Below, piece after piece: positions 1 to 9,707 of a DNA stretch of 64,000 bases (position 1 is its first letter; each line of letters opens with the position of its first letter). The stretch is from positions 177,836 to 241,835 of the forward strand of contig JADKAE010000011.1 of NCBI GenBank assembly GCA_016715405.1. The letters are read 5' to 3'. The notes beneath the pieces are model-generated. The model made no database searches and had not been told where the DNA came from. It worked only from the letters and a program-made list of their open reading frames with translations. Source of the DNA: Saprospiraceae bacterium. GTDB taxonomy: Bacteria; Bacteroidota; Bacteroidia; Chitinophagales; Saprospiraceae. The translations under genes were made by a program, and so were the position numbers.

Positions 1-1634
1 ACCCCGGTTAGCGGTCTGACCGGTGGCAGCGTGCCCCGCGTGACCGGCAGCAGGCAGACTCAGCTTTTCCCCATCCGGGATGGCGTGCAGGGTGTAGTAG
101 CCGGTGTTGTGAAGCAACGGCAAACTACCCGAATAGGAGCGCACGCCTTCGGCTTTGATTTCGTGGATGTAGGTCAGGCGCAGTTTGTCAACGACGAGCC
201 GCGCACTGAGGCCGTCGTCAGCGACAACTATGCCCTTGATCGGGCAGTTTTGCTGGTTTACTACCGGACTGCCATACACAGGGTGGTATTTGTACGAGAA
301 TCCGGTGATGGCATACGAGGCCGGATTGGCCGCGGTGGCTTTGTCGACGGGCTGGGTAAAGACGATTTCGAATCCGTCCACTTTGGCCCGGATTTCTTTC
401 ATTTCAAACGGCGTTTTGCCGGTCCATGCCAGCCTTTCAAGCCCGTAGGGGTCTTTGCCGGTGGAACCCCAGCCGCGGTTGGTCTGACCTACGAAAAGGC
501 TACCGTCGTGGCCCCAGCTCATGCGCAGTACGCCCGACTGGAAGCCTTCGCGGAAATGGAAGGCGGCGCCCTGGTATACCCCGTTGATTTTTTCCAAAAA
601 TACCCTTACGATTTTGCTCTGACCCTGGTCGCCAATGAAAAGCTGGCCTTCAAACGGCCCGAAGGCGCCGCCGCTGCGGTCGGTGACGATCTCGGAGGTG
701 GAGATGCCCAGGATGCCGTGAGGCAGCCAAACGGCGGGAAGCTTGACGCCGGGCACTTCTTTGGCTATATCCGACAACAGTTTGGGTGTTTCGTTTTCGA
801 TGTTTTCGGGTTTTACGGGGTCTTTGCCCGGCGCGGTGAAGCGCGGGTCGGCGCGCTTGTATATATCGTCGAGGCGTACTTTTACGGGCGATTCGGGGCG
901 GTCGGCCCAGCGCAAACCGGCGGGGTGGCCGGTGAAGTCGCCCTTTGACGTGCACCAATCCGCCAGAACCCATCCAGTCACCCTGGATTATCGCCGTAGA
1001 ACAACTCGCCATCTACCAGGCCTATGCCGCAGGGCGAGCGCATGCCCGTAGCGAAGGGCTCCATCTGGCCGTCGGGTGTTATGCGCAGGGTCCAACCCCG
1101 CCAGGGTACGCGGCTTTCTCCGCGCCACCACTCCTGGTCGCCGAAGGCGACGTTGCAGGTGACATACATGCTTCCGTCAGGGGCAACGATGGGGCCAAAA
1201 GAATATTCGTGATAATGGCCCGACAGCGGCCAGGCGTAGACGGTTTCGTACAGGTCGGCCTTGCCGTCGCCGTCTTTGTCGACCAGCTTGGTCAATTCAC
1301 CGCGCTGGGCGAGGTAAAGGGCTCCGTCTTTGTAGGCCAGCCCAAGTATTTCGTGCAAGCCCGAGGCAAATCGCCGGTAATGGGGGTATTGCCCGTTGTG
1401 CATATACGGGTTTTCGATGACCCACACTTCGCCGCGGCGCGTGGAGGCGGCTATGCTGCCGTTGGGCAGGGTAGCCAGTCCACCCACTTCCAGCACGAGG
1501 CCTTCGGGCAGGGGCAGGGTGACGATTTTATAATAATCATTTTCGGTGGGCAGGAGTTTGCTGCCGGTCTGGCTTTGCGCCGGCAAAACGTTCCACAAAA
1601 GCACCGGCAGTATGTATAGCAAATATCTGGACAT
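1..1634 (-). CDS. secreted sugar-dehydrogenase-like beta-propeller protein (partial, frameshifted)
   Basis: The gene reads leftward from ATG at 1634 and leaves the window, so its C-terminus is missing. An N-terminal signal peptide (about residues 1-22, ending near AQSQ) is followed by repeated propeller-like segments (LATLPNGSIAA, LGLAYKDGALYLAQRGELTKL, FGPIVAPDGSMYVTCN), as in PQQ/sorbosone-dehydrogenase-like proteins of the DUF7133 type often annotated as putative membrane-bound dehydrogenase. The frame breaks near 970 and again near 950. Past these it continues coherently (DGSLFVGQTNRGWG, SYSGSLPLLHNTGYYTLH) to base 1. Both breaks look like one-base sequencing indels. It lies 18 bp downstream of the DUF1080-PA14 gene on the same strand, so both probably act on extracellular or periplasmic sugars. 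No substrate can be read from the sequence. Confidence 0.7.
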
Positions 1635-1652
1635 GCGGTTGGAGTTGTTGGG

Positions 1653-3416
1653 TTACCAAATGAGCTGATAGGTGAGGGATGTGCCTGCGCCGAGGGGCAG
1701 CAGTAGTTCCTGTTGTCCGCCGCTGTTGCGAAGCAGCGGTTTGGCGGCTGTTTCTATAAAATATGTGCCGTCGACGAGGTATAAAGTGGCACTGACAGCT
1801 TTGATTTCTTTGCCGCTGACTACGCGAAGGTACAAGTTGCTCTGTCCTGAACTCTTACAGGTGATCGTTCGTTCGAGTTGCCTGCCGTCGGCTGTGGGTA
1901 TTATTTTATCGCTTGCGCTAAATCCATAGGCTTCGTATTGGTAGGTAGGCTGTCCGTTGTCGTCGAGTTCGTAGCCTCGGGGTCGAAAGGGGGAGTTTTC
2001 CTTGTCGAATATGGGCCAGGGCGTCTCGCTGGTGGCTAATACGGCTAATTGCGGCTCGTCGGAAAGCGGTATTACGCTGCCGTTGGGCTGTGAACTGCCG
2101 TCGCCGCGGTCGTCCCACATGGGAGTGGCGTCGAGGAAGCCGCCTTTCCAGACTTGCAGCAGGGTACCCGTGGACAGGTTGTAAGAGTAGGCCAGTCTTT
2201 GGGGAAAACCGACGGAAATCGCATGCGTTATGCGGTGCGCTGCCGAATCGGGATGCCTGCGGAAGTCGATAAAACAGCGCATAAGTACCGGTTTGCTTTC
2301 AAAGTCTAGGAAAATCTGGCGCGCCATTTGTCCCAGCGGCACCGAGCTTTCCACGTGCAGGGCCTGGCGCCTGATGCCGGGACCTTCTACAAACAAGCCG
2401 AGACCGTTGGGCCACCACGATTCTTTTTTGGTATAAATAATTTCTACCTGATGTTCACCGGCGCTGAGGTTGGCCGTGCCGCTGCGGAACCACCAGCCTT
2501 TGCCGATGATTTCTTTGCCGTCGATGTGCAGTGTCCCCGAACCGTAAGCTTGCAGGTCGAAATGGTAATTGCCGGCGGCGGGTACGGACAGTTTACCTGT
2601 AAAACGAAGTGTGAATTGCGAGTTTTCATTCGTCACCTCGTGGGTAAGCGTTTTGGTTTTGCCGCTTGCTTTGGGTTTGAGCGTACTCAGATCCGGCGCA
2701 AAATCGGTAGTGGTCGCAAATTGCTCCCATTTGAGTTCGCCCAATTGAAGCGGCGGGTTGTCCAACAACCTGTAGCGGATATTGCGGAAGGCCACCGGAC
2801 CGTGATCGCCCTGAATGCGCAGGGGCCCCCGGGTTGCTTCGGCGCTGCCTCCACCGCGGGTAGGGCCGGTAAGTTCGAGGTTTTCGTGGAGGGTCACTCC
2901 GTTGAGGGCCACGCGCAACAGACGTGCGTTGGAAACTTTGCGGCCATACTGGTCGAAACGAGGCGCCGCAAACGAGATTTCCATCTTCTGCCACAAACCC
3001 GGCGCGCGGCTTGCATTGATGCGGGGGGCATAACCCTCGTAGCCTTGTTGTTTTTCCTCGATCCAGCGCTCGTAGACGCCGCCGCAGTCGCCAAAAGTTA
3101 CGTTTTCTTTGCCCCAACTGTCGAGCAGTTGGATTTCGTATTTTCCCTGCAGATATATACCCGAATTGGAGCCGTTGGCCATCATGAATTCGAGTTCAAG
3201 GTCGATATCGCCGTGTTCGAGTTGGGTGTAAATATCGGCGCCGCCACTCACGGGCAGGTTGGCCAATATACCCGTGCCGGCTTCGGTGCGCAAATCGTGG
3301 TTTTTTCCAGGATCGGCGCTGATGCCCCCGGCAATGGCCCAACTGGACGGCGGGGTGCGAAAGGCACTGAGGTCGTTTAGCGGAATAGTCTGATGCGATT
3401 GGGCGTGAGCGGCCAC
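1653..3416 (-). CDS. DUF1080 (3-keto-disaccharide hydrolase family) protein with PA14 domain
   Basis: About 587 residues. Residues 1-210 are a DUF1080/LamG-like jelly roll (SNSGIYLQGKYEIQLLDSWG, APGLWQKMEI, GPLRIQGDHGPVAFRNIRYR), the fold of 3-keto-glycoside hydrolases. Residues about 225-350 form a PA14-like sandwich (FTGKLSVPAAGNYHFDL, GSGTLHIDGKEII, EHQVEIIYTKKESWW), usually carbohydrate-binding. The rest is unassigned. In-frame sequence upstream of the GTG at 3416 still encodes a hydrophobic signal-peptide-like stretch (RRAWLFGFSCWALVAAHAQ). The true start is therefore upstream, near 3475, probably masked by a small indel. The next gene downstream is the propeller protein, which suggests a two-gene sugar-processing unit. 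Family assignment is firm; enzymatic role is inferred. Confidence 0.8.
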   Translation of the reverse strand: MAAHAQSHQTIPLNDLSAFRTPPSSWAIAGGISADPGKNHDLRTEAGTGILANLPVSGGADIYTQLEHGDIDLELEFMMANGSNSGIYLQGKYEIQLLDSWGKENVTFGDCGGVYERWIEEKQQGYEGYAPRINASRAPGLWQKMEISFAAPRFDQYGRKVSNARLLRVALNGVTLHENLELTGPTRGGGSAEATRGPLRIQGDHGPVAFRNIRYRLLDNPPLQLGELKWEQFATTTDFAPDLSTLKPKASGKTKTLTHEVTNENSQFTLRFTGKLSVPAAGNYHFDLQAYGSGTLHIDGKEIIGKGWWFRSGTANLSAGEHQVEIIYTKKESWWPNGLGLFVEGPGIRRQALHVESSVPLGQMARQIFLDFESKPVLMRCFIDFRRHPDSAAHRITHAISVGFPQRLAYSYNLSTGTLLQVWKGGFLDATPMWDDRGDGSSQPNGSVIPLSDEPQLAVLATSETPWPIFDKENSPFRPRGYELDDNGQPTYQYEAYGFSASDKIIPTADGRQLERTITCKSSGQSNLYLRVVSGKEIKAVSATLYLVDGTYFIETAAKPLLRNSGGQQELLLPLGAGTSLTYQLIW

Positions 3417-3520
3417 CAGGGCCCAACAGCTAAAGCCGAATAGCCATGCCCTGCGCAGATTGAGTGTATGTGTTGCATATTAAGACGCATGTATGTGAAA
3501 GCGGCCTAAATGTAGGGAAA

Positions 3521-4414
3521 TTATGGAAAAATGAAAGACGCTACCCCTGAATACATCTCCTTAAACTCGATCGCCAGTGCGGGATCTCCAGGGCCAAAAG
3601 CGGACTTGATTTTGGCTTTGTTCAATACACTATACGGCGGCCGCTGGGCTGGGGTGGGGTAGTCGGCGCTTTCGATGGGGATGACCTTACAATTGATACC
3701 GCTATATTCAAAAATAGCCAGCGCAAAGTCGTACCAACTGGCTACGCCTTCGTTACTGTAGTGATAAACACCCTGCAGGGCCGCAGCCGGCAAGGCGCCT
3801 GTCCATACTTTTTGTAGTATTTCCAGTACGGCCCCGGCCAGGTCGGGGGCATAAGTGGGTGTGCCTACCTGGTCGAAAACCACGCGCAACTCGCCGCGCT
3901 CGCGGCCCAGGCGCAGCATAGTATTCATGAAATTGTGCCCATTCGCAGCATATACCCAGGAGGTGCGGATAATCATCGTTTGGGGGTGCAGTTGTTGCGC
4001 CAGCAGTTCGCCTTCCAGTTTGGTGCGGGCGTAGATGCCTTTCGGCGAAGTAGGATCGGTTTCCCGCAAGGGGGAATTCTGGAGGCCGTGATACACATAA
4101 TCGGTAGAAAAGTGCACAAGCGGGATGCCATGTTGGGCACAGGCCTTGGCCAGGAATCCCACCGCGTCGACGTTGGCGAGCCGGCAGGCCGCCGGGTCGG
4201 ATTCTGCCTTATCCACGGCAGTATAAGCGGCCGTATTAATACACACATCGACAGAGTGGGTGTCGAAATAGCGGTTTACCTGCGATTCGTCGGTGACGTC
4301 AAGCTGGTGGCGATTGGCGGCGGTGAGCCGTATGTCGCCGAAATCGCGGGCTTTTGTCTGGAAAGCGTGCCCCAGCTGCCCGGTAGCGCCGGTGACGAGA
4401 ATACGTCGCATCAT
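3521..4414 (-). CDS. rfbD: dTDP-4-dehydrorhamnose reductase
   Basis: About 297 residues, normal for RfbD/RmlD. It catalyses the last step of dTDP-L-rhamnose synthesis, the NAD(P)H-dependent reduction of dTDP-4-dehydro-L-rhamnose. The Rossmann motif GATGQLG is at residues 9-15. The short-chain-dehydrogenase residues are visible as STDYVY and the catalytic pair YARTK. Further downstream are RTSWVYAANGHNF and the substrate loop TPTYAPDLA. Two consecutive ATGs (4414 and 4411) can serve as start; longer in-frame starts would add an unconserved leader. No other rml genes are in the window, so the gene is isolated from its pathway. A TAnnTTTG element lies just upstream on the same strand. Confidence 0.93.
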   Translation of the reverse strand: MMRRILVTGATGQLGHAFQTKARDFGDIRLTAANRHQLDVTDESQVNRYFDTHSVDVCINTAAYTAVDKAESDPAACRLANVDAVGFLAKACAQHGIPLVHFSTDYVYHGLQNSPLRETDPTSPKGIYARTKLEGELLAQQLHPQTMIIRTSWVYAANGHNFMNTMLRLGRERGELRVVFDQVGTPTYAPDLAGAVLEILQKVWTGALPAAALQGVYHYSNEGVASWYDFALAIFEYSGINCKVIPIESADYPTPAQRPPYSVLNKAKIKSAFGPGDPALAIEFKEMYSGVASFIFP

Positions 4415-4435
4415 GCGTTTGTTGAATGATTCTGG

Positions 4436-4443
4436 CAAAGGTA
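4436..4443 (-). promoter_or_regulatory. putative Bacteroidota -7 element for rfbD
   Basis: Read on the minus strand this is TACCTTTG, matching the TAnnTTTG consensus, 22 bp upstream of the rfbD start. No clear TTTG sits at the -33 position, so the call rests on one element. Confidence 0.35.
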
Positions 4444-4523
4444 GCAAGGGATTGCCTGCGTTTTGCCGGATTTATTTACTTTTATCCATTGAATTCATTT
4501 TTACAACCCAATAACCCGAGCTT

Positions 4524-5834
4524 ATGCGATTGACTTTAGTAGCGCTTTTTTCTCTCTTTTCGGCTATTGCCGGTTTTTCCCAACTTTCGCAATATTGCAT
4601 CGAAGGCCGGTTTTCGGAGACGCCCTATTTCGAAGAAGCGGATATTCTCGTCGATAGCAATGTGGTGTACGGCGCGGCGCCCCGCTGGCCTTCACAGGTA
4701 GTCGATACGCTGCGTATGGAGGTGTACTACCCATCACTCGATGCCGACGAGCTGGCCAAGCGGCCGTTTATAATGCTCATCCACGGCGGCGCTTTCCTGG
4801 GCGGCAATCGAAATGATATGCGCAATATGTGCCGCAACTTCGCCCAACGGGGTTTTGTGGCCGCTACCATGACCTACCGCCTGGGCTGGGATTGCGACCC
4901 CAATGCCGGACTGCTCATCTGTCTGCTCTGCGGCAACCAGGCCAATAAACTACCCGTGGCCGTGTACCGCGCCGTACAAGACGCCAGGGCGGCCCTGCGC
5001 TTCGTGGCCGCCAATGCCGAACAATACGGCGTGGATACTTCGGCGTTTTTTGTGGGCGGTACCAGCGCAGGGGCGGTGACGGCTATGCAAACTGCCTTTT
5101 TTACCCAACAGGAAGCCGCCACTATTTGCCCTTACTGCGTAGAACAAATCGGAGACCTGGATAACGGAGTCAACGATATTCAGGCTACTTACCAAATCAG
5201 AGGCGTACTCAACAATTGCGGGGCAGTGGTTACGCTCGGTATACTCAATAAAGACCTTCCCGTGGTGAACTTCCACGACGACCTCGATTGCGTGGTGCCT
5301 TCGCAATACGGTCATGTATTGGGTTGTTTGAATTGCCAGGCTTTTATTACGGCTCATGGCTCACAGCCCATTTACCAGCACTTGCAATCGCAGGAAACCT
5401 GCTCGGAACTCAACCTCAAGATGCTGAGTCTTAACCATTGTTCATTTCCCGAAATAACGGTTACCAACCGCAGCGCATGCTTTTTTAAACGTATGATGTG
5501 CGGCGAGTGCGCTTCCGCTACCAATAATAACGAATGGGCTGTAGCGCCCTGCAGTGATCTGGCCGTGGGTGTGAATGATCCTGTTGCGGATCGGCTGCCC
5601 TTCCGGTGTTACCCCAATCCCACTACCGGGCAACTCACGCTCACATTGGCAGAGATGCCTGCTGATAAGGTGGTTATAGCCGTGTATAATGCCCTGGGAG
5701 CCCGCGTTTACGCCTCCACGGAATCTCCCGCCGCCCGCTATGAGCTGGATTTGCATACCCTGAATCCCGGTATGTATTGGGTGGTGATGAGCTACGGCAG
5801 CCTCACCGGCGCGCAGAAGGTGGCAGTGGAGTGA
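4524..5834 (+). CDS. secreted alpha/beta-hydrolase (carboxylesterase type) with T9SS sorting domain
   Basis: 436 residues from ATG at 4524. A signal peptide (MRLTLVALFSLFSAIAGFS) is followed by an esterase/lipase fold. HGGAFLGGN is the oxyanion-hole segment of the HGGG family, and GGTSAGA carries the nucleophile serine (G-x-S-x-G). An Asp-containing segment (NFHDDLDCVVP) and a His region (LSLNHCSFPE) come later. The last ~80 residues (LPFRCYPNPTTGQLTLTL ... GMYWVV) form a type A T9SS C-terminal sorting domain, so the enzyme is exported and probably anchored on the cell surface. Cysteine-rich stretches (LLICLLCGNQ, ICPYCVEQ) suggest disulfides. Substrate unknown. Confidence 0.82.
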   Translation: MRLTLVALFSLFSAIAGFSQLSQYCIEGRFSETPYFEEADILVDSNVVYGAAPRWPSQVVDTLRMEVYYPSLDADELAKRPFIMLIHGGAFLGGNRNDMRNMCRNFAQRGFVAATMTYRLGWDCDPNAGLLICLLCGNQANKLPVAVYRAVQDARAALRFVAANAEQYGVDTSAFFVGGTSAGAVTAMQTAFFTQQEAATICPYCVEQIGDLDNGVNDIQATYQIRGVLNNCGAVVTLGILNKDLPVVNFHDDLDCVVPSQYGHVLGCLNCQAFITAHGSQPIYQHLQSQETCSELNLKMLSLNHCSFPEITVTNRSACFFKRMMCGECASATNNNEWAVAPCSDLAVGVNDPVADRLPFRCYPNPTTGQLTLTLAEMPADKVVIAVYNALGARVYASTESPAARYELDLHTLNPGMYWVVMSYGSLTGAQKVAVE

Positions 5835-5835
5835 G

Positions 5836-5927
5836 GACTGTACGACTGTACGACTGTATGACTGTATGACTGAACACAAAATGATCGTATAGTCCTAAAA
5901 TCGTACAGTCGTATAGTCGCAAAGTCC
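5836..5927. repeat. tandem 'ACGACTGT' quasi-palindrome between convergent genes
   Basis: Left arm: repeats of a roughly 9-bp unit (GTACGACT, GTATGACT). Right arm: inverse-complement copies (TCGTACAGTCG, TATAGTCGC). It starts one base after the esterase stop and ends at the stop region of the ABC ATPase. It could fold into a long imperfect hairpin and act as a bidirectional terminator. Related units occur at 45316-45361 and 58841-58872. Confidence 0.8.
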
Positions 5928-5928
5928 C

Positions 5929-6774
5929 TCAGGAGGCCAGCAGCGCCTTCTTCACCTCTTCGGCCAGATCGCGGTGTTGGGCGCCGAAACTGTCGTGCCA
6001 GGCGATGCCCATAGCTTTGAGGTCGTAGTGGTGGAGTATCGTGCCGAAGGTTTCGAGTTTGCCTTCGGCATTGCGGGGATAGCCGATTACATATAGCGAA
6101 TCAGCCAGTTCGACCGCCAGTTCGATATCGTGGGTGCTAAAGATTATTGTATTGAGATCGTGGCTTTCATTGATAAGCTTGAAAGCCGTTTTAACATTCA
6201 AAATATTACCAATATCAAGGCCCGAAAAAGGCTCGTCCATCACGATATAATGGCCGGAACTCAGCAATTGCTCGAGGATGGCCGTGCGTTGGCGCTGCCC
6301 GCCGGAGAGTTCGTTGGGGTATTGATCCTTGGACTTCTCGAGGCCCCATTCGACAAGATAGCGCATGATCTTGTCGTTTTTTTCTGCTTTTGACAGCGTA
6401 GAATTGCGCATCGCATACGTCAGCGCCTGATAGACTGTTTTATGGCGGAAAAGCGTGTACCTCTGGTCTACAAACCCTACATCGCCTTCTTCCACATCCT
6501 TGGCGGGAATTTTTCCGTCGATGGGCTTTTTCGTGGAGTCGGGAATGAGCACATGGCCAGTCGTAGGTTTGTTTAATCCCGTAATTACCCGAAACAAGGT
6601 GGATTTGCCGCGGCCGGACCGCCCCAAAAAAGCGATGACCTGCCCCTGTACTTTGCCAGGTCGCACGGTATCCCGTTCGAGGAAGTTGATATCCTTGATG
6701 ATCGTTTTTTCGCCATAAGACACGCTTACATTTTCAGCGTGGAGTATGGTATCTTTCTGCTCGTAATGATTCAT
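5929..6774 (-). CDS. ABC transporter ATP-binding protein (nitrate/sulfonate/taurine type)
   Basis: 281 residues from ATG at 6774. Walker A is GRSGRGKST, followed by a Q-loop region (VGFVDQRYTLFRHKT). The signature is LSGGQRQR, Walker B is YIVMDEPFSGLD, and the H-loop is IIFSTHDIELA. This is a complete nucleotide-binding domain that powers uptake across the inner membrane. It follows its permease by 13 bp, and the operon order is binding protein - permease - ATPase. Similarity is to SsuB/TauB/NrtD-like importers, but the binding protein does not identify the substrate. Confidence 0.88.
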   Translation of the reverse strand: MNHYEQKDTILHAENVSVSYGEKTIIKDINFLERDTVRPGKVQGQVIAFLGRSGRGKSTLFRVITGLNKPTTGHVLIPDSTKKPIDGKIPAKDVEEGDVGFVDQRYTLFRHKTVYQALTYAMRNSTLSKAEKNDKIMRYLVEWGLEKSKDQYPNELSGGQRQRTAILEQLLSSGHYIVMDEPFSGLDIGNILNVKTAFKLINESHDLNTIIFSTHDIELAVELADSLYVIGYPRNAEGKLETFGTILHHYDLKAMGIAWHDSFGAQHRDLAEEVKKALLAS

Positions 6775-6787
6775 GGCCGGACTGTCC

Positions 6788-7564
6788 TTAAATTTTAGAA
6801 TAACGGAAAAGCGACTTGCGGGTGGTATTCAAAATCCAGTCGATGCCGAGGCCGACCAGCAGGATTACTAATTGCAGCGCCACGATACGGCCGTGGTTCA
6901 TAAATTTGTCGCTGTTTTTGATCAATACGCCCAGTCCGCCCGCGGCCACCAGGATAGATTCGACAGTAACGAGCATCATCCAGGTGATGGCCAGGTTTTG
7001 GCGAAGTACTTCGATTACATAATCGAACCGGCCTTTTACGATCACTTCCCACAACACCTCCCAGCGGCTGCATTTGAGCGAACGCGCATGGTCGATCTCT
7101 TCCTGCGGGCTATCTTTAATTACACCCAATAACGAGGTGATAAAATAAAGGCTCATAAAGATTACCAACACACCTACCTGCATCGAACGCGCATCGTGCA
7201 TCATCATGGCCAGGTAGAAGGTGATGCCGGTGAGTGGCAGGTAGCGCATGCGGCTAAGTCCGATGGCCACAGGCCTCATAAACGGCACGGGCGACAGGTA
7301 AGCAAAAAACAGGGACACGACCACTGATATTAGTGTGGCCTTCAGGCACAATCCCAATGAACTGGCAATGTGTACCACCAGTCCCTCTCCGTATAATGCC
7401 TGCAATCCCGCTATCACTTTTTCCGGCGGCGGAAATAGCTTTTCCTCTCCCGATGTGGCCACAAACCAATAGCCCACCACCATCACCACCCATATCACAA
7501 TGAGCGCAATGTTGTGTTCTTTTTTCAGGATCTCAAATGGACGAAACCAAGAGCGGAAGTTCAT
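6788..7564 (-). CDS. ABC transporter permease
   Basis: 258 residues with about six hydrophobic segments, including IALIVIWVVMVVGYWFVAT near the N-terminus and LQLVILLVGLGIDWIL near the C-terminus. The cytoplasmic coupling loop (EEIDHARSLKCSRWEVLWEV) matches the EAA-type loop of BPD_transp_1 permeases. The ATG at 7564 is used. It lies between the binding-protein/OmpA gene and the ATPase gene, all on the minus strand, so the three should form one importer. Confidence 0.85.
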   Translation of the reverse strand: MNFRSWFRPFEILKKEHNIALIVIWVVMVVGYWFVATSGEEKLFPPPEKVIAGLQALYGEGLVVHIASSLGLCLKATLISVVVSLFFAYLSPVPFMRPVAIGLSRMRYLPLTGITFYLAMMMHDARSMQVGVLVIFMSLYFITSLLGVIKDSPQEEIDHARSLKCSRWEVLWEVIVKGRFDYVIEVLRQNLAITWMMLVTVESILVAAGGLGVLIKNSDKFMNHGRIVALQLVILLVGLGIDWILNTTRKSLFRYSKI

Positions 7565-7575
7565 GATAGTTAGCG

Positions 7576-7649
7576 GTTAGGGCTTTGGGCTTAGGGCTTA
7601 GGGCTTGGGTTTAGCTAATAGCTAAGCCCTAGGCCCTAAACCCTAAACT
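7576..7649. repeat. 'GGGCTTA' tandem quasi-palindrome
   Basis: Left arm: GGGCTTAGGGCTTAGGGCTT. Right arm: GCTAAGCCCTAGGCCCTAAACCCTAAAC, its imperfect inverse complement. It fills the gap between the binding-protein stop and the permease start, so it sits inside the apparent operon and may fold in the mRNA. Similar units occur at 17893-17962 and 45381-45466. Confidence 0.8.
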
Positions 7650-7657
7650 ACAACCGA

Positions 7658-9453
7658 TTATTGCAACAAAGTAATCACCACCCGGCGGTTCTGGGCCCTG
7701 CCGGCGGGAGTCGCATTATCTGCCACGGGTTCATCCTGGCCTTTGCCGTCCACTTTCTGGAAGCGGGTACCTGGGATGCCCCGTTGCATCAGGTAACTCT
7801 TCACGGCTTCTGCGCGCGCAGTCGATAAGGCGTAATTGTCTTCGCGGTTGCCGACGTTATCGGTATGCCCCACGAGTTCGAGTTTGGCGTCTTCTGCCTG
7901 GATCAACAGGTTGTATATCTGTTCGAGCACGTCTTTTGCTTCGGGTTTGACAGAAGCTCTGGCCGAAGCGAAGTTGATACGCCACTCGCCCGATGCAAGC
8001 ACTTTGGTGGCCTTTTCGGAGTAGTCAGTGGTATACGCTTCGCCGGTGTCGATGTCCTTGATGCTCTTGAGGAACGACAAGTTGACGGCTTCTTCGTAAG
8101 GCACTATGCGGCTTACGTTTTGGTTGAAGCCGGCGGGATTGAGTTCTTTCAGGTAAAACGATACCTGATCGTACACCGCCTTGTAGCGGTTGATACCGTC
8201 GGTAAGTCCGTTGTATTGCTGGGCATCCGAGAGGTTGAACACTCTCGAGCCGCCCATATTGTAGGTGATGCCGTTTTTCTCGCCTTTCTGGCCTTTGAAC
8301 ATATCGTACCAATAGGTAGCGTTTTCCATTTGGAAGGTATTGGCTACACATTCGGAAGCGCGTTTGCGCCAGCTGTCGTATTGCTTCATCTGGTTAGAAG
8401 CCGTATACGACGCCCGCAGGATGTTGCTCACGATCTGGGGGTTTTTCTCAGCCCATTCTTTTACGGCGATGACCGTGGTGGCCATCTGGTTGTTGAATTC
8501 TTTGGTAGAAACAATATCGGTAAAGCCCGACAATTCGTCAAAAACCATCTTGTCGCCGGGAGTCCAGGTGGCGCAGCCGTCGATTTTGCGGTTCAGGGTT
8601 TTGCCGGTGAGTTTGCCGTCTTTGACTTTTTGAGGGGCACGGTCCAGCCTTCTCGCTGCGATTTGATGAGTTCCTTGGCCGACTCGATATAGTCGTCGTT
8701 GGCCGAGGGGTAGAAGTTTACCGCATCGGGGTCGTACGTGCCGGTGTCGGGGTTTACCTTAAGGCCGTTGGCAAAAGCATAGTTTACCGAGGTCACCCAG
8801 TCGCCGTCGCCGATAACCGTTGAGATCAGGGCGCCTTTCATGGTTTGGGGGTCCAGCTTCCACTTGGGCGGGCCGATGAGTTTGTCTTCGCCGTAGCTCA
8901 GGCCGACATTGCCCACCACTTGCAGGTGGTACTTGTCTTCGCCGTACTTGTCGTTAAGGGCCTGTTGGGTAGAGCTGATGTAATAAGGCGCGCCGTCACC
9001 CATGATCATAACCGCGAATACGCCTTCTTTGGGGTAGCTTTTCCCGTTGTCGTATTCCTCCACAAATTTCACCTGCAGGTTGCGCAGTTCCGAAAGCCAG
9101 TCCTGACGGATGATTTCGAGGTTGACGTTGTTTTTTTCCATCAGCGAACCCGCGGTGGTACGGGGGCCGCCGTTGGACACGATAATACCCGATTGCGCGT
9201 TCCAGGCATAGGCCCCGATGCGCACCAGCGGCTGGGAGGCTACTTTGGAGGAAGGATTGCCCGAAGGAAGCGCCATCTCGTCGGCGGTAACAACGTTGTC
9301 GACATCGCTGTCGGTAACATCAATGCCTTTCAGTTGCTTGGAAATACCCACGCGCAATCCCGGTGACAACATATAGATGATGCCGGCAATACCCGCGGTG
9401 ATCAAAATTGTGATGAGTGCCTTTGACAAAAAGGTTAATCTAGACCATTTCAT
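7658..9453 (-). CDS. ABC substrate-binding protein fused to OmpA-like peptidoglycan-binding domain (frameshifted)
   Basis: About 598 residues. An N-terminal membrane anchor (ALITILITAGIAGIIYML) precedes a periplasmic binding-protein domain of the phosphate/NMT1 type (RIGAYAWNAQSGIIVSNGG, QLVGPPKWKLD-like segments, IVSTKEFNNQMATTVIAVKE). Residues from about 480 on are an OmpA C-terminal domain (INFASARASVKPEAKDVLEQ, LELVGHTDNVGN, SYLMQRGIPGTRFQ, NRRVVITLL), which holds peptidoglycan. The frame shifts near 8630 in an A-run (CTC AAA AAG TCA). With one A restored, the sequence reads through without a stop. Such fusions are annotated in Bacteroidota as substrate-binding/OmpA family proteins. It is first in the importer operon. 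The substrate is unknown. Confidence 0.85.
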
Positions 9454-9482
9454 TTTTCAGATGTTTTAATTCTTGGTGGTAT

Positions 9483-9515
9483 CAAAGATATTCTTAAAAT
9501 GTAAGGAAGTGCAAA
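9483..9515 (-). promoter_or_regulatory. Bacteroidota-type promoter of the importer operon
   Basis: On the minus strand: TTTG (9515-9512), 21-bp spacer, then TATCTTTG (9490-9483), matching the TTTG/TAnnTTTG consensus and spacing. It is 30 bp upstream of the ATG at 9453. Confidence 0.65.
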
Positions 9516-9707
9516 CTTTTCCAGATCAGCCGGGAGTGAAGTTCGATTAATCGGGCTTATTGAGTCGCGAAATGAGAAATAAGCAGAAGAGATTAGTTTG
9601 AGCGGAGGGGGCATCAAGTTTGGTGTCCATAAGTTTAAGGTGTAAAGGGTTTATCGATAATTAATGCGCACAGTCGTTAAATTATTACGTATGTGTTAAA
9701 AAAATTA

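Noticed and set aside
31..948. Plus-strand open frame of 305 codons at the window start
   Set aside because: The minus strand encodes the continuation of the propeller protein here after correcting small indels.
5836..5927. Insertion-sequence inverted terminal repeats
   Set aside because: No transposase lies between the arms and the arms are adjacent, forming a hairpin rather than element ends.
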